A stretch of DNA of 64,000 bases. Source: Subdoligranulum variabile. Lineage in GTDB: Bacteria; Bacillota; Clostridia; Oscillospirales; Ruminococcaceae. Position 1 is the stretch's first letter. Every line of letters begins with the position of its first letter. The DNA is taken from assembly GCF_025152575.1 (NCBI RefSeq), contig NZ_CP102293.1, positions 930,001-994,000 of the forward strand. The letters are read 5' to 3'. Made by a program: the position numbers and the translations under genes. Of this stretch, positions 1-7,894 are shown piece after piece. The notes beneath the pieces are model-generated. The model was not told where the DNA came from, did no database searches, and was given only the letters and a program-made list of their open reading frames with translations.

Positions 1-194
1 ACGTGGAGGAAGCTATCATCCTGGGTCAGCGCTGCGTCATCATGAGCGCCCGTCCCGGCCGCATCAAGAACATCATCAACATCGACATTCCCTATCCGCG
101 CACCCAGGAGACCCGCATGAGCCCCCGTTTCAACGAGCTCAAGAACGAGATCTGGGGCGAGGTCTACAAGGAATATCTGGAAGTCCGCAAGTAA
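1..194 (+). CDS. ABC transporter ATP-binding protein, C-terminal end (partial)
   Basis: The frame is open from the window edge and ends in TAA at 192-194, so only the last 64 or so residues are present. The visible text (VEEAII, then SARPGRI, then a charged tail) matches the region after the H-loop in SsuB/TauB/NrtD-type ATPases of nitrate/sulfonate/taurine-class importers. It would energise uptake of the ligand bound by the lipoprotein encoded 64 bases downstream, and the permease presumably lies outside the window. The Walker motifs are outside the window, so family placement rests on the tail and the neighbour. A short palindrome, ATTCGGTCCGAAT (195-207), follows the stop. Confidence 0.8.
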   Translation, partial: VEEAIILGQRCVIMSARPGRIKNIINIDIPYPRTQETRMSPRFNELKNEIWGEVYKEYLEVRK

Positions 195-258
195 ATTCGG
201 TCCGAATAGAGTTCGCACAGACTCTGTAAATCGATATAGAATTGGAGGATAGAACCAC

Positions 259-1338
259 ATGAAAAAACTGCTTGCAACCCTGACGGCTGCCGCCATGGCG
301 CTGAGCCTGGCCGCCTGCAGCTCGACCAGCTCCACCGCGACGAGCAGCTCTTCCGCCGCGGCGGACAGCAGCTCTTCCACCGCCACCACCGAGGCGGCCG
401 AAGAAGCCACTTCCACCTCGCAGGAGCCCATCACGCTGAACATTGCGTACATGCCCAACTACGCCAGCCTGGTGGAGGTCGTCACCGCGGATCAGATGGG
501 ATACTTTGCCGAGGAAGGCATCACCGTCAACCTGAACTCCTTCGCCGACGGCCCCACCATCATCGCCGCCATGGAGAACGGCTCCATTGATATCGGCTAC
601 ATCGGCTCCGGTGCCCACAAGCTGTGCATCAACGGCCAGGCCAAGATCTTCTGCTTCGCCCACGTGGGCAACGGCGACGCCGTCATGGCGCTGTCCGACC
701 ACGGCATCACCACCGCCGCCGATCTGAAGGGCAAGAAGGTGGGCTACGCCTCCGGTACTTCCAGCGAAGCCATCCTGCAGCAGACCCTGGCCCAGGCCGG
801 TCTGACCATGGATGACATCGACGCCTACGAGATGGACGCTTCCGGCATCGTCAGCGCCATGACCTCCGGCTCTCTGGATGCCTGCGCTCTGTGGAGCCCC
901 AGCACCCTGGCCGTTCAGGAAGAACTGGGCGACAACGTCGTGGTTCTGGCTGACAACCTGAGCTTTGCCGATCAGTCCGCTTCCATCTCCTCCTGGATCT
1001 GCATGTCCGACTACGCCACCGAGCATCGCGACAACCTGCTCCGCTTCCTCCGTGCCCTGTACAAGGCCAAGGATTACCGCGCCGATCCCGCCAACGCTGA
1101 GCAGATCAGCCAGTGGATCGCCGACGAATGCGGCCTGGATTACGACACGGTCTACGCACAGCGCGGCGACGCCGAGTGGCTCACCAGCCAGGAAATGATC
1201 GATGAGATCAACGACGGCACCATCGAAAAGCTGTACCAGTCCCAGCAGAACGGCTTCATCGCCAGCGGCGACGTGGCGGCGGAAGTTCCTGTGGACGACT
1301 ACGTCATGTTCGATCTGATGCTTGAGGCGGCCGAGTAA
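259..1338 (+). CDS. ABC transporter substrate-binding lipoprotein, SsuA/NMT1-like
   Basis: This is a 359-residue extracytoplasmic binding protein of an ABC importer. Residues 1-20 form a lipoprotein signal with lipobox LSLAAC, so Cys20 should be lipidated. A Ser/Thr/Ala-rich tether (about 21-57) follows and then the periplasmic-binding fold begins (ITLNIAYMPNY). The text DQMGYFAEEGI and the later SGTSSEAILQQ are typical of NMT1/SsuA proteins that bind sulfonates, nitrate or pyrimidine precursors. The ligand cannot be read from the sequence. A GGAGG site at 244-248 precedes the ATG. It follows the ATPase end by 64 bases in the same direction, so one operon is likely. The gene is closed by a terminator at 1378-1415. 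Confidence 0.88.
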   Translation: MKKLLATLTAAAMALSLAACSSTSSTATSSSSAAADSSSSTATTEAAEEATSTSQEPITLNIAYMPNYASLVEVVTADQMGYFAEEGITVNLNSFADGPTIIAAMENGSIDIGYIGSGAHKLCINGQAKIFCFAHVGNGDAVMALSDHGITTAADLKGKKVGYASGTSSEAILQQTLAQAGLTMDDIDAYEMDASGIVSAMTSGSLDACALWSPSTLAVQEELGDNVVVLADNLSFADQSASISSWICMSDYATEHRDNLLRFLRALYKAKDYRADPANAEQISQWIADECGLDYDTVYAQRGDAEWLTSQEMIDEINDGTIEKLYQSQQNGFIASGDVAAEVPVDDYVMFDLMLEAAE

Positions 1339-1377
1339 GGCTCTGCCCTGGGCATCCGGTCCCAACCCAAAAAAATA

Positions 1378-1415
1378 AAGACGGGGCACATACCGACGGC
1401 GTGTCCCGTCTTTTT
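1378..1415 (+). terminator. Intrinsic terminator after the ABC binding protein
   Basis: An inverted repeat pairs AAGACGGG with CCCGTCTT and is followed by TTTTT. It closes the ABC importer operon before the two-component system. Confidence 0.85.
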
Positions 1416-1493
1416 CATCGATAAGCCATCATTCAAAGAATTTTTCTTTGCGGCAAACCCATTCGACATCCGTATTTCCTTTCCGACAGCAGA

Positions 1494-1522
1494 TTGTATT
1501 TTTGTTGACTTTTCACTATAAT
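1494..1522 (+). promoter_or_regulatory. Predicted sigma-A promoter of the two-component system
   Basis: TTGTAT (1494-1499) and TATAAT (1517-1522) are separated by 17 bases in an AT-rich stretch just upstream of the kinase gene at 1574. The region 1416-1493 between terminator and promoter shows no gene. Confidence 0.6.
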
Positions 1523-1573
1523 AAAATCAACAATCCGCTTATATTTTAGTCAGGAAAGAGATGGAGTCCGACC

Positions 1574-3094
1574 ATGCCGTTGATCGTCGCTGCCGCCCTG
1601 TTGGCTGTATCGGTGGCCTTTTCAATTCTCAAGCGTCAAAGAGGCTATTTTCTGCTTGCGGGACTTTCCGCCAGCCTGTTCGTCTATCTGCTGTTCACCC
1701 TGATCTACATCGCCAAGAAAGGCGGCATCGGGGAACAGATGAGTTTTGTGCTGTTTGTGACGGCGGGGTTCCGCAGAACCCTGCAGTTCCTGCAGCTGAC
1801 GCTGCCCCAGCTGGGCTACGGCATGGCCATCGGGCGCTACCTGTTCCCCTGGCTGTTCCTTCTCACGGCGCTGGACCAGTCCGCCACCGTTCGGACCCGG
1901 AGCCTGCGCAGGTTCCTCCTGCCCACCGCCGTGCTGCCGGTCCTGTCGCTGATCCTCTACCATCCCGCGATCTTCCTCGCCATCGCCTCGGACGGCAGCC
2001 GTCAGCGCATCGCCGTGACCTTCTCCCTGGTCTGGGTGTTCGCCTATCTGGTGCTGGGCTGCGCCATCCTCCTTCACGGCCTGCGCAGCACCCGCATCCG
2101 CTACATCCGCAATCTGGAACTCATCGTCCGGACGCTGCTCATCAGCATCGCGGTCCTCTTCGCCGCCTACGCGCCCCAGGATCCCGCCCAGGTCTACCTC
2201 TTCTACCGGGAAACCTACATGACCTCCCTGGGACTGTGGTACCTCAACCCCTATCTCTCCCCGGCCATGTATCTGGTCATCCTCTTCATCAACACCGGCT
2301 CACTGCTTCTGAGCATCTTCTCCATGATGACGGTGGCCAAGATGGAATGGAGCGAGACCCAGGATGACATCCGCCTGGAACGCAGGTACGACATCGCCCG
2401 CACCGGCGGCGGGGTCTTCATGCACGGCATCAAGAACCAGCTGCTGGCCAACCGGGTGCTCTGCCGCCGCCTGAACGAGGCGCTGGAGGCCGAAGCCCCC
2501 GATCTGGAGCAGGTCCGGCTGTGTGCCCGCCAGCTGGCCGACAACACCGACGGCATGCTCTCCCATGTGCAGGAGCTGTACAAGAGCCTGAAATCCAATT
2601 CCCTGTCCATGCGGCTGTGCAGCCTGGACGAGATCATTGACGGCGCGGTGAAAAGCCTCTGCAAAAAATATCCCGCCGCTGCGGTGGAGGCAGCCCCTCC
2701 CTGCGGGCTGTCGGTTCTGGCCGACCCCGCTCATCTGCAGTCGGCCTTGACCAATCTGCTCATCAACGGCTGGGAATCCACCGTTGCAGCCGGCCGCAGC
2801 GATCCGCTGCATCTGTCGGTGCAGGAAAAAAACACCTTTCTTGTCATCTGCGTGCAGGACCAGGGTACCGGCATCAGCAAGTATGACCTGAAAAAAATCT
2901 TCGAACCCTTTTATTCCAGCAAAAATTCCAACTCCAACTGGGGCATGGGCCTCTATTATGTCCGCACGATCGTCAAACGACATATGGGTACTCTCAAAGT
3001 GGAAAGCTGCTACGGCAAGGGCTCCAGTTTCTACATCCTGCTGCCCAAACTGCTTCCCGAGCATACCTCCAGAAAGGGGGACGTGAAATCATGA
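1574..3094 (+). CDS. Sensor histidine kinase (multi-TM N-terminus, GHKL ATPase)
   Basis: A 506-residue membrane sensor kinase. The first 270 or so residues contain about seven hydrophobic segments and no recognisable soluble sensor domain, so the stimulus is probably sensed in or near the membrane. The likely phosphoacceptor is the His in MHGIKNQLL (about residue 281). The ATPase domain shows an N-box (NLLINGWEST), a G1 box (DQGTGISKYDLKKIFEPFY) and a G2 box (GMGLYYVRTIVK). GGAG at 1563 sits seven bases from the chosen ATG. Its stop overlaps the response-regulator start (ATGA), which indicates translational coupling. It lies directly upstream of the NagB-like/NagA operon, which may be its target; this is inference. 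Confidence 0.85.
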   Translation: MPLIVAAALLAVSVAFSILKRQRGYFLLAGLSASLFVYLLFTLIYIAKKGGIGEQMSFVLFVTAGFRRTLQFLQLTLPQLGYGMAIGRYLFPWLFLLTALDQSATVRTRSLRRFLLPTAVLPVLSLILYHPAIFLAIASDGSRQRIAVTFSLVWVFAYLVLGCAILLHGLRSTRIRYIRNLELIVRTLLISIAVLFAAYAPQDPAQVYLFYRETYMTSLGLWYLNPYLSPAMYLVILFINTGSLLLSIFSMMTVAKMEWSETQDDIRLERRYDIARTGGGVFMHGIKNQLLANRVLCRRLNEALEAEAPDLEQVRLCARQLADNTDGMLSHVQELYKSLKSNSLSMRLCSLDEIIDGAVKSLCKKYPAAAVEAAPPCGLSVLADPAHLQSALTNLLINGWESTVAAGRSDPLHLSVQEKNTFLVICVQDQGTGISKYDLKKIFEPFYSSKNSNSNWGMGLYYVRTIVKRHMGTLKVESCYGKGSSFYILLPKLLPEHTSRKGDVKS

Positions 3095-3762
3095 GTATCC
3101 GTATTCTTGTAGTGGACGACAACGACATTCTGCGGGAGGACCTGTGCCAGCAGCTGGCCAAACAGCCCGACTTCACGGTGGTGGACAGTGCGGCCACCGG
3201 CGCGGAGGCGGTGGAAAAGGCCCTGTCACTGGACTGCGACCTGATCCTCATGGACATCGAGATGGAGAGCATCCGCGCCGGCATCGACGCCACCGCCCAG
3301 ATCCATCCCCAGCGTCCCAATGTGCAGATCATCTACCTCACCGCCCACGACAGCGACGACATGATCCTGACCGCCATGGCCACCGGCGCTGTGGACTACT
3401 TTGTGAAGGGCAGCGACACCGAAGAACTCTGCCGCCACATCCGCATGGCCTACGCGGGCACCCCCATCATGAGTGCCCATACCCAGGAGGTCATGCTGCG
3501 GGAATATTCCCGCCTGCGGCGCAACGAGTTCAGCCTGCTGTACTTTGTCAACACCCTGGCCTCCCTGACCCCCACCGAACGCACGCTCATCCGCTATCTG
3601 CTCCAGGGCCTCAACGCCCGCCAGATCAGCGAAATCCGCGTGGTGGGCATCGAGACCGTCAAATCCCAGATCCACAGCATCCGGGAAAAATTCGGCTGCT
3701 CCCGCACCAAGGAGATCGTGGCCTTTATCCGTCAGCTGGGTCTGGAACATCTGTTTTTGTAA
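3091..3762 (+). CDS. Response regulator, NarL/LuxR family
   Basis: A 223-residue two-domain response regulator. The receiver domain (1-125) shows the acidic pair in VVDDND, the phosphoacceptor Asp in LILMDIEM (about residue 53), the conserved Thr in YLTAHDS and the Lys in FVKGS. The C-terminal 65 residues form a LuxR-type helix-turn-helix (LTPTERTLIRYLLQGLNARQ, then VKSQIHSIREKFG). It overlaps the kinase gene by four bases and is its evident partner. The gap to the next gene is 53 bases with no terminator, so the kinase, regulator and sugar operon may be one transcript. Confidence 0.9.
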   Translation: MSIRILVVDDNDILREDLCQQLAKQPDFTVVDSAATGAEAVEKALSLDCDLILMDIEMESIRAGIDATAQIHPQRPNVQIIYLTAHDSDDMILTAMATGAVDYFVKGSDTEELCRHIRMAYAGTPIMSAHTQEVMLREYSRLRRNEFSLLYFVNTLASLTPTERTLIRYLLQGLNARQISEIRVVGIETVKSQIHSIREKFGCSRTKEIVAFIRQLGLEHLFL

Positions 3763-3815
3763 GACCGTACCTTTTTACAGATCTGATTCTCAACCAATGA
3801 AAGGAGAAACGTACT

Positions 3816-4637
3816 ATGGACAAGGCGTATTATCATATTTCCGAAGCGCAGCTGGGCGAAGGCGCCAAGATTCCTCTGGTCAAGATGGAGAGTTCCGAGG
3901 CCGTCTTCCGCAAGATGGCCGACATGATGGCGGACTGCATCCTGGAGAACAACGCTGCCGGCCGCCGCACCGTCTTCATCTGCCCCGTAGGCCCTGTGGG
4001 CCAGTACCCCTTCTTTGTGGAGCGGGTGAACAAGGAGCGCATCAGCCTGAAGAATGTCTGGTTCTTCAACATGGACGAGTACCTCAACGATGACGGCAGC
4101 TACATCGACGCCGCCAGCCCGCTGTCTTTCCGCGGCTTCATGGACCGGGTGGTCTACACCCAGATCGATCCCGAGCTGGTCATGCCCCCCGAGCAGCGGG
4201 TCTTCCCCGACCCCGCCGATCCCGCCCGCGGCGACCGTATGATCGAGGAGCTGGGCGGTGTGGACATCGCCTTCGGCGGCATCGGCATCACCGGTCACCT
4301 GGCCTTCAACGAGCCTCAGCCCGAGCTGAGCTGTGAGGAATTTGCCGCGCTGCCCACCCGCATGCTGGACATCCACGCCGAGACTCGCGCCACCAACTCG
4401 GTGGGCGACCTGGGCGGTGCCCTGGAATGCATGCCCAAGCGCTGCATCACCATCGGTATGAAGCAGATCCTCTCCGCAAAGAAGATCCGCCTGGGCGTCT
4501 TCCGTGACTGGCACCGCGCCGTGGTGCGCCGCGCCGCCTACGGCGACCGCACCGCCGACTTCCCCGCCACCCTGGCCCAGACCCATCCCGATGCCATGAT
4601 TCTCATCAACGACGTTGCTTCCAAGCAGCCCTACTGA
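3816..4637 (+). CDS. NagB-family glucosamine-6-phosphate deaminase/isomerase-like protein
   Basis: A 273-residue member of the NagB/6-phosphogluconolactonase-like fold. The N-terminal proton-transfer Asp is present in FFNMDEYL, and the hallmark GIGITGHLAFNEP matches the E. coli NagB motif around Asp141, His143 and Glu148. Aligned by eye, the Asp141 position is Thr, while His and Glu are kept. The substrate-phosphate Lys208 region (GSQKA in NagB) reads RDWHRA here. A standard NagB would convert glucosamine-6-P to fructose-6-P and ammonia. The changes leave open another amino sugar (galactosamine-6-P, AgaI-like) or a pure isomerase role. It is the first gene of a six-gene operon with NagA 16 bases downstream. 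GGAG lies just before the start. Confidence 0.8.
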   Translation: MDKAYYHISEAQLGEGAKIPLVKMESSEAVFRKMADMMADCILENNAAGRRTVFICPVGPVGQYPFFVERVNKERISLKNVWFFNMDEYLNDDGSYIDAASPLSFRGFMDRVVYTQIDPELVMPPEQRVFPDPADPARGDRMIEELGGVDIAFGGIGITGHLAFNEPQPELSCEEFAALPTRMLDIHAETRATNSVGDLGGALECMPKRCITIGMKQILSAKKIRLGVFRDWHRAVVRRAAYGDRTADFPATLAQTHPDAMILINDVASKQPY

Positions 4638-4652
4638 GAGGAGGCGCTCACC

Positions 4653-5804
4653 ATGTCGGATGTTCTTTTCAAAAACGCCCAGGTCTACCGTGACCACGCC
4701 TTTGCGCCGGCGGACGTGCTGGTCTGCGGCGGCAAGATCGACGGCATCGGCCCCGATCTGACCGCCCCCGCCGGCTGTGAAGTCGTCGATCTGGCGGGGC
4801 TGTCCCTGGTACCCGGCTTCATCGACCTGCACACCCACGGCGGTGACGGCATCGACGTCAACGCCGCCACCGCCCAGGACCTGGACAAGATCGGCGCTTT
4901 CTTTGCCCGCCACGGCACCACCGGCTGGCAGTGCAGCATCCTCACCGATACCGAGGAGCAGACCCTGTGGTGCATCGACCAGGCCAAGGCCGCCATGGCC
5001 GCTCCGGCCAGCGGCGCCAAACTGCTGGGCATCCATCTGGAAGGCCCCTTCCTGGCCCCCGAGTACAAGGGCGCCATGCCGGAGAGCCTGCTGCGCAAGG
5101 GCGACGCCGCCCTGTTCCATCGCTACCAGCAGGCCGCCGGAGGCGCCATCCATTACATGACCGTCTCCCCCGAGGTGGAGGGCATGCCCGAGATGATCGC
5201 TCAGCTGGCCGGGGAGGTCACCATCGCCATCGGCCACTCCGGCGCCGACTACGAAACCGCCATGAAAGCCATCGCCAACGGGGCCAAGGTCTGCACCCAC
5301 ACCTTCAACGCCATGGGTCTGTTCCATCAGCACCGTCCCGGCATGATGGGCGCCGCCCTGGAGAGCGACATCTACTGCGAGGCCATCTGCGACGGCCGTC
5401 ACCTGCATCCGGGCTCGGTGCGGATGCTGCTCAAGTGCAAGGGCTGGGACAAGGTGGTGGCCATCACCGACAGCATCCAGGCCGCCGGTCTGCCCGACGG
5501 TCACTACAAGCTGGGCGTCAACGACGTGGTCGTGGTGGACGGCGACGCCAAGCTGGCCAGCACCGGTGTGCGCGCCGGCAGCACCCTCTCCCAGGATACC
5601 GCCCTGCGCAACATCATGGCCTTCACCGGCCATCCCGCCGAGGACGTCATCCCCCTGCTCAGCGAAAACCCCGCCAAAGCGGTGGGCCTTTTCGGCCGCA
5701 AGGGCAGCATCGAGACCGGCAAGGACGCCGATCTGGTGGTATACGACAGCGACTGGACCGTCCGCCGCACCATCGTGGGCGGCGCCACGGTCTATCAGGC
5801 CTGA
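4653..5804 (+). CDS. nagA: N-acetylglucosamine-6-phosphate deacetylase
   Basis: A 383-residue amidohydrolase that removes acetate from N-acetylhexosamine-6-phosphate in the cytosol. All family marks are visible: DLHTHGGDGID near residue 58, EGPF with the metal-binding Glu (about 129), IGHS with the first His (about 194), THTFNAM with the second His, and ITDS with the catalytic Asp. The length is normal. It is separated by 15 bases from the NagB-like gene, with GAGAGGAGG as ribosome site. Together they would deacetylate and then deaminate or isomerise an amino-sugar phosphate. Whether the native substrate is the gluco or galacto isomer (NagA versus AgaA) cannot be told by eye. Confidence 0.92.
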   Translation: MSDVLFKNAQVYRDHAFAPADVLVCGGKIDGIGPDLTAPAGCEVVDLAGLSLVPGFIDLHTHGGDGIDVNAATAQDLDKIGAFFARHGTTGWQCSILTDTEEQTLWCIDQAKAAMAAPASGAKLLGIHLEGPFLAPEYKGAMPESLLRKGDAALFHRYQQAAGGAIHYMTVSPEVEGMPEMIAQLAGEVTIAIGHSGADYETAMKAIANGAKVCTHTFNAMGLFHQHRPGMMGAALESDIYCEAICDGRHLHPGSVRMLLKCKGWDKVVAITDSIQAAGLPDGHYKLGVNDVVVVDGDAKLASTGVRAGSTLSQDTALRNIMAFTGHPAEDVIPLLSENPAKAVGLFGRKGSIETGKDADLVVYDSDWTVRRTIVGGATVYQA

Positions 5805-5850
5805 TCGCACAGGCCCCGGAACGATACAACGATAGAGGAGGAACCCCCAT

Positions 5851-7005
5851 ATGCTGGTACCAATGAGAGCCATTCTGGAAGCAGCCGACAAATACCGTTA
5901 CGGTCAGGCCGCCTTCAATATGAACAGTGTCGGCCAGATCGAAGCCGCCATCCGCATCCATGAGCTGCTGCGCTCCGGCGCCATCCTGCAGGGCGCCGAG
6001 GCATCCAACGCCTACATGAGCGGCGAGCTGGACTTCATGCACGGCACGGCGGAGGGAAAGGCCAAGGGCGCCAAGAACATCGGCGATACCGTCAAGAAGT
6101 TCGGCGCCGACAGTCCCATTCCCATCGCCCTGCACCTGGACCACGGCAAATCCCTGGAGAGCGTCAAGGCCTGCATCGCGGGCGGCTACACTTCCGTCAT
6201 GATCGACGGCAGCAGCCTGCCCTATGAGGACAACGTGGAGCTGACCCGCGAAGTGGTCAAGTACGCCCATCCCTACGGCGTCACCGTGGAGGGCGAACTG
6301 GGCGTGCTGGCCGGCGTGGAGGACCATGTCTTCAGCGCCACCTCCACCTACACCAATCCCATGCAGGCGGTGGACTTCTTCAAGAAGACCGGCTGCGATG
6401 CCCTGGCCATCAGCTACGGCACCTGCCACGGCGCCAACAAGGGCAAGGACACCAAGATCCGCCGGGAGATCGCCATCGCCACCAAGGAGTGCATGCTCCA
6501 CGAGGGCATCAACGGCTTCCTGGTCAGCCACGGTTCCTCCACGGTGCCCCAGGAGTACGTCCAGCAGATCAACGCCATGGGCGGTCAGCTGGAGAACGCT
6601 TTCGGCATCGACGTGAACCAGCTGGTGGACGTGGCCCGCTGCGGCATCAACAAGATCAACGTGGACACCGACATCCGTCTGGCCTGCACCCGCAACATCA
6701 TGGAGCTCTTCCGGGATCATCCCGAGCTGAAGGAGAGCCCTTCCATCGGCCAGGTCTACCGGGACATGACCGCCAACCCCAAGAACTTTGACCCCCGCAA
6801 CTACACCGCTTCCATCATGGACGCCATCCTCTACGGCAAGATCGCCGACGACGATGTGGCCAAGGTGGTGGCCTGCATGAAGGACGGCGCCATCGAGTCC
6901 ATCGCACCGCTGCTGGTCCAGTTCGGCAGCTACCGCAAGAGTCACCTCATCGAGCCGGTCACCTGCGAGCAGATGGCGGAACGCTACAAGAAAGAGGGCA
7001 TCTGA
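5851..7005 (+). CDS. Class II fructose/tagatose-bisphosphate aldolase family protein
   Basis: A 384-residue zinc-dependent aldolase. Metal and catalytic motifs are intact: ALHLDHGKS, VEGELGVLAG, ISYGTCHGAN (the usual GTSHG), SHGSSTVP and GINKINVDTDIR. Family members cleave fructose-1,6- or tagatose-1,6-bisphosphate to dihydroxyacetone phosphate and glyceraldehyde-3-phosphate. The protein is longer than the usual 280-310 residues, with an extra C-terminal part after residue 300. It sits between NagA and a triosephosphate isomerase homologue, three bases from the latter, so it acts in the same pathway. Tagatose specificity is possible if the operon serves galactosamine, but the sequence does not decide this. 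Confidence 0.9.
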   Translation: MLVPMRAILEAADKYRYGQAAFNMNSVGQIEAAIRIHELLRSGAILQGAEASNAYMSGELDFMHGTAEGKAKGAKNIGDTVKKFGADSPIPIALHLDHGKSLESVKACIAGGYTSVMIDGSSLPYEDNVELTREVVKYAHPYGVTVEGELGVLAGVEDHVFSATSTYTNPMQAVDFFKKTGCDALAISYGTCHGANKGKDTKIRREIAIATKECMLHEGINGFLVSHGSSTVPQEYVQQINAMGGQLENAFGIDVNQLVDVARCGINKINVDTDIRLACTRNIMELFRDHPELKESPSIGQVYRDMTANPKNFDPRNYTASIMDAILYGKIADDDVAKVVACMKDGAIESIAPLLVQFGSYRKSHLIEPVTCEQMAERYKKEGI

Positions 7006-7007
7006 GC

Positions 7008-7853
7008 ATGAAACATATCTTCCTCAACCTCAAGCGGTTCGACGTGCCTGTGGAGATGGGCGGCGTCAACCGGCTGGCCCCTGTGGCGGACTGGGGCCAG
7101 GCCATCGTGGAGGGCACCCAGGACGGCCTGGCCGCCTATGATCCCTCCGAGGTGGAATTTGCCGCCTACCTGCCCGAGGCACATCTGCTCAGCGCCGCGG
7201 CGGCCCGCAAACCGGGCTGCCCTTTGCAGCTGGGCTGCCAGGGCGTCTACCGCGCCGACACCGCCGTGGGCGGCAACTTCGGCGCCTTCACCACCAACCG
7301 TCCCGCTTCGGCTGCCAAAGCCCTGGGCTGTGAGAGTGTGCTCATCGGCCACTGCGAGGAGCGCAACGACAAGATGGGCATTCTGGCCGAGGCCGGCGTC
7401 ACCGGCACCGAGGCTTCCCGGGCCGTCAACCGCCTGCTGAACCAGGAGATCCGCTGCGCCGTGGCCCGGGGCATGACAGTGCTCTACTGCATCGGCGAGA
7501 AGAGCGAGGAGCAGGACGCCTGGCAGCAGGTGCTGGGCGAGCAGCTCTCCCTCGGCCTGGAGGGGGTGGACAAGTCCAAGGTGGTCATCGCCTACGAGCC
7601 GGTATGGTCCATCGGCCCCGGCAAGACCCCCGCCGACAAGCCCTACATCACCAAGATCGCCCGCTTCGTCAAGGAGCAGACCGGCGGCATGGACGTGGTC
7701 TACGGCGGCGGCCTGAAATCCGACAACGCCGCCATGCTGGCCTCCATCCCCGAGATCGACGGCGGCCTGATCGCCCTCACCCGCTTTTCCGGTGAGATCG
7801 GCTTCTACCCCGAAGAATACCTGGAGATCATCCGCCTCTATCTGGGCAAGTGA
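7008..7853 (+). CDS. Triosephosphate isomerase family protein (divergent)
   Basis: A 281-residue TIM-barrel isomerase. The catalytic His is in LIGHCEERN (normally GHSERR) and the catalytic Glu in YEPVWSIGPGK, which matches the TIM signature. The active-site Lys is in the N-terminal LNLKRFD, where classical enzymes read GNWKMN. The phosphate-binding loop is YGGGLKSDNA followed by GGLIALTRF rather than GALVGGASL. The family interconverts dihydroxyacetone phosphate and glyceraldehyde-3-phosphate, but divergent members act on erythrulose phosphates. The length (281 versus about 250) and altered loops suggest a pathway-specific paralogue rather than the housekeeping enzyme. The start is three bases after the aldolase stop. 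Confidence 0.85.
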   Translation: MKHIFLNLKRFDVPVEMGGVNRLAPVADWGQAIVEGTQDGLAAYDPSEVEFAAYLPEAHLLSAAAARKPGCPLQLGCQGVYRADTAVGGNFGAFTTNRPASAAKALGCESVLIGHCEERNDKMGILAEAGVTGTEASRAVNRLLNQEIRCAVARGMTVLYCIGEKSEEQDAWQQVLGEQLSLGLEGVDKSKVVIAYEPVWSIGPGKTPADKPYITKIARFVKEQTGGMDVVYGGGLKSDNAAMLASIPEIDGGLIALTRFSGEIGFYPEEYLEIIRLYLGK

Positions 7854-7894
7854 TTTGCCTGCCCCACACCTTCCCACAAAAAAGGAGCGTTACC

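Noticed and set aside
3732..5891. Long open minus-strand frame (719 codons) opposite the NagB-like and NagA genes
   Set aside because: It is antisense to two genes with intact motifs, its translation is low-complexity (Gly/Val/His/Ala) and matches no family; it is a by-product of high GC at third codon positions.
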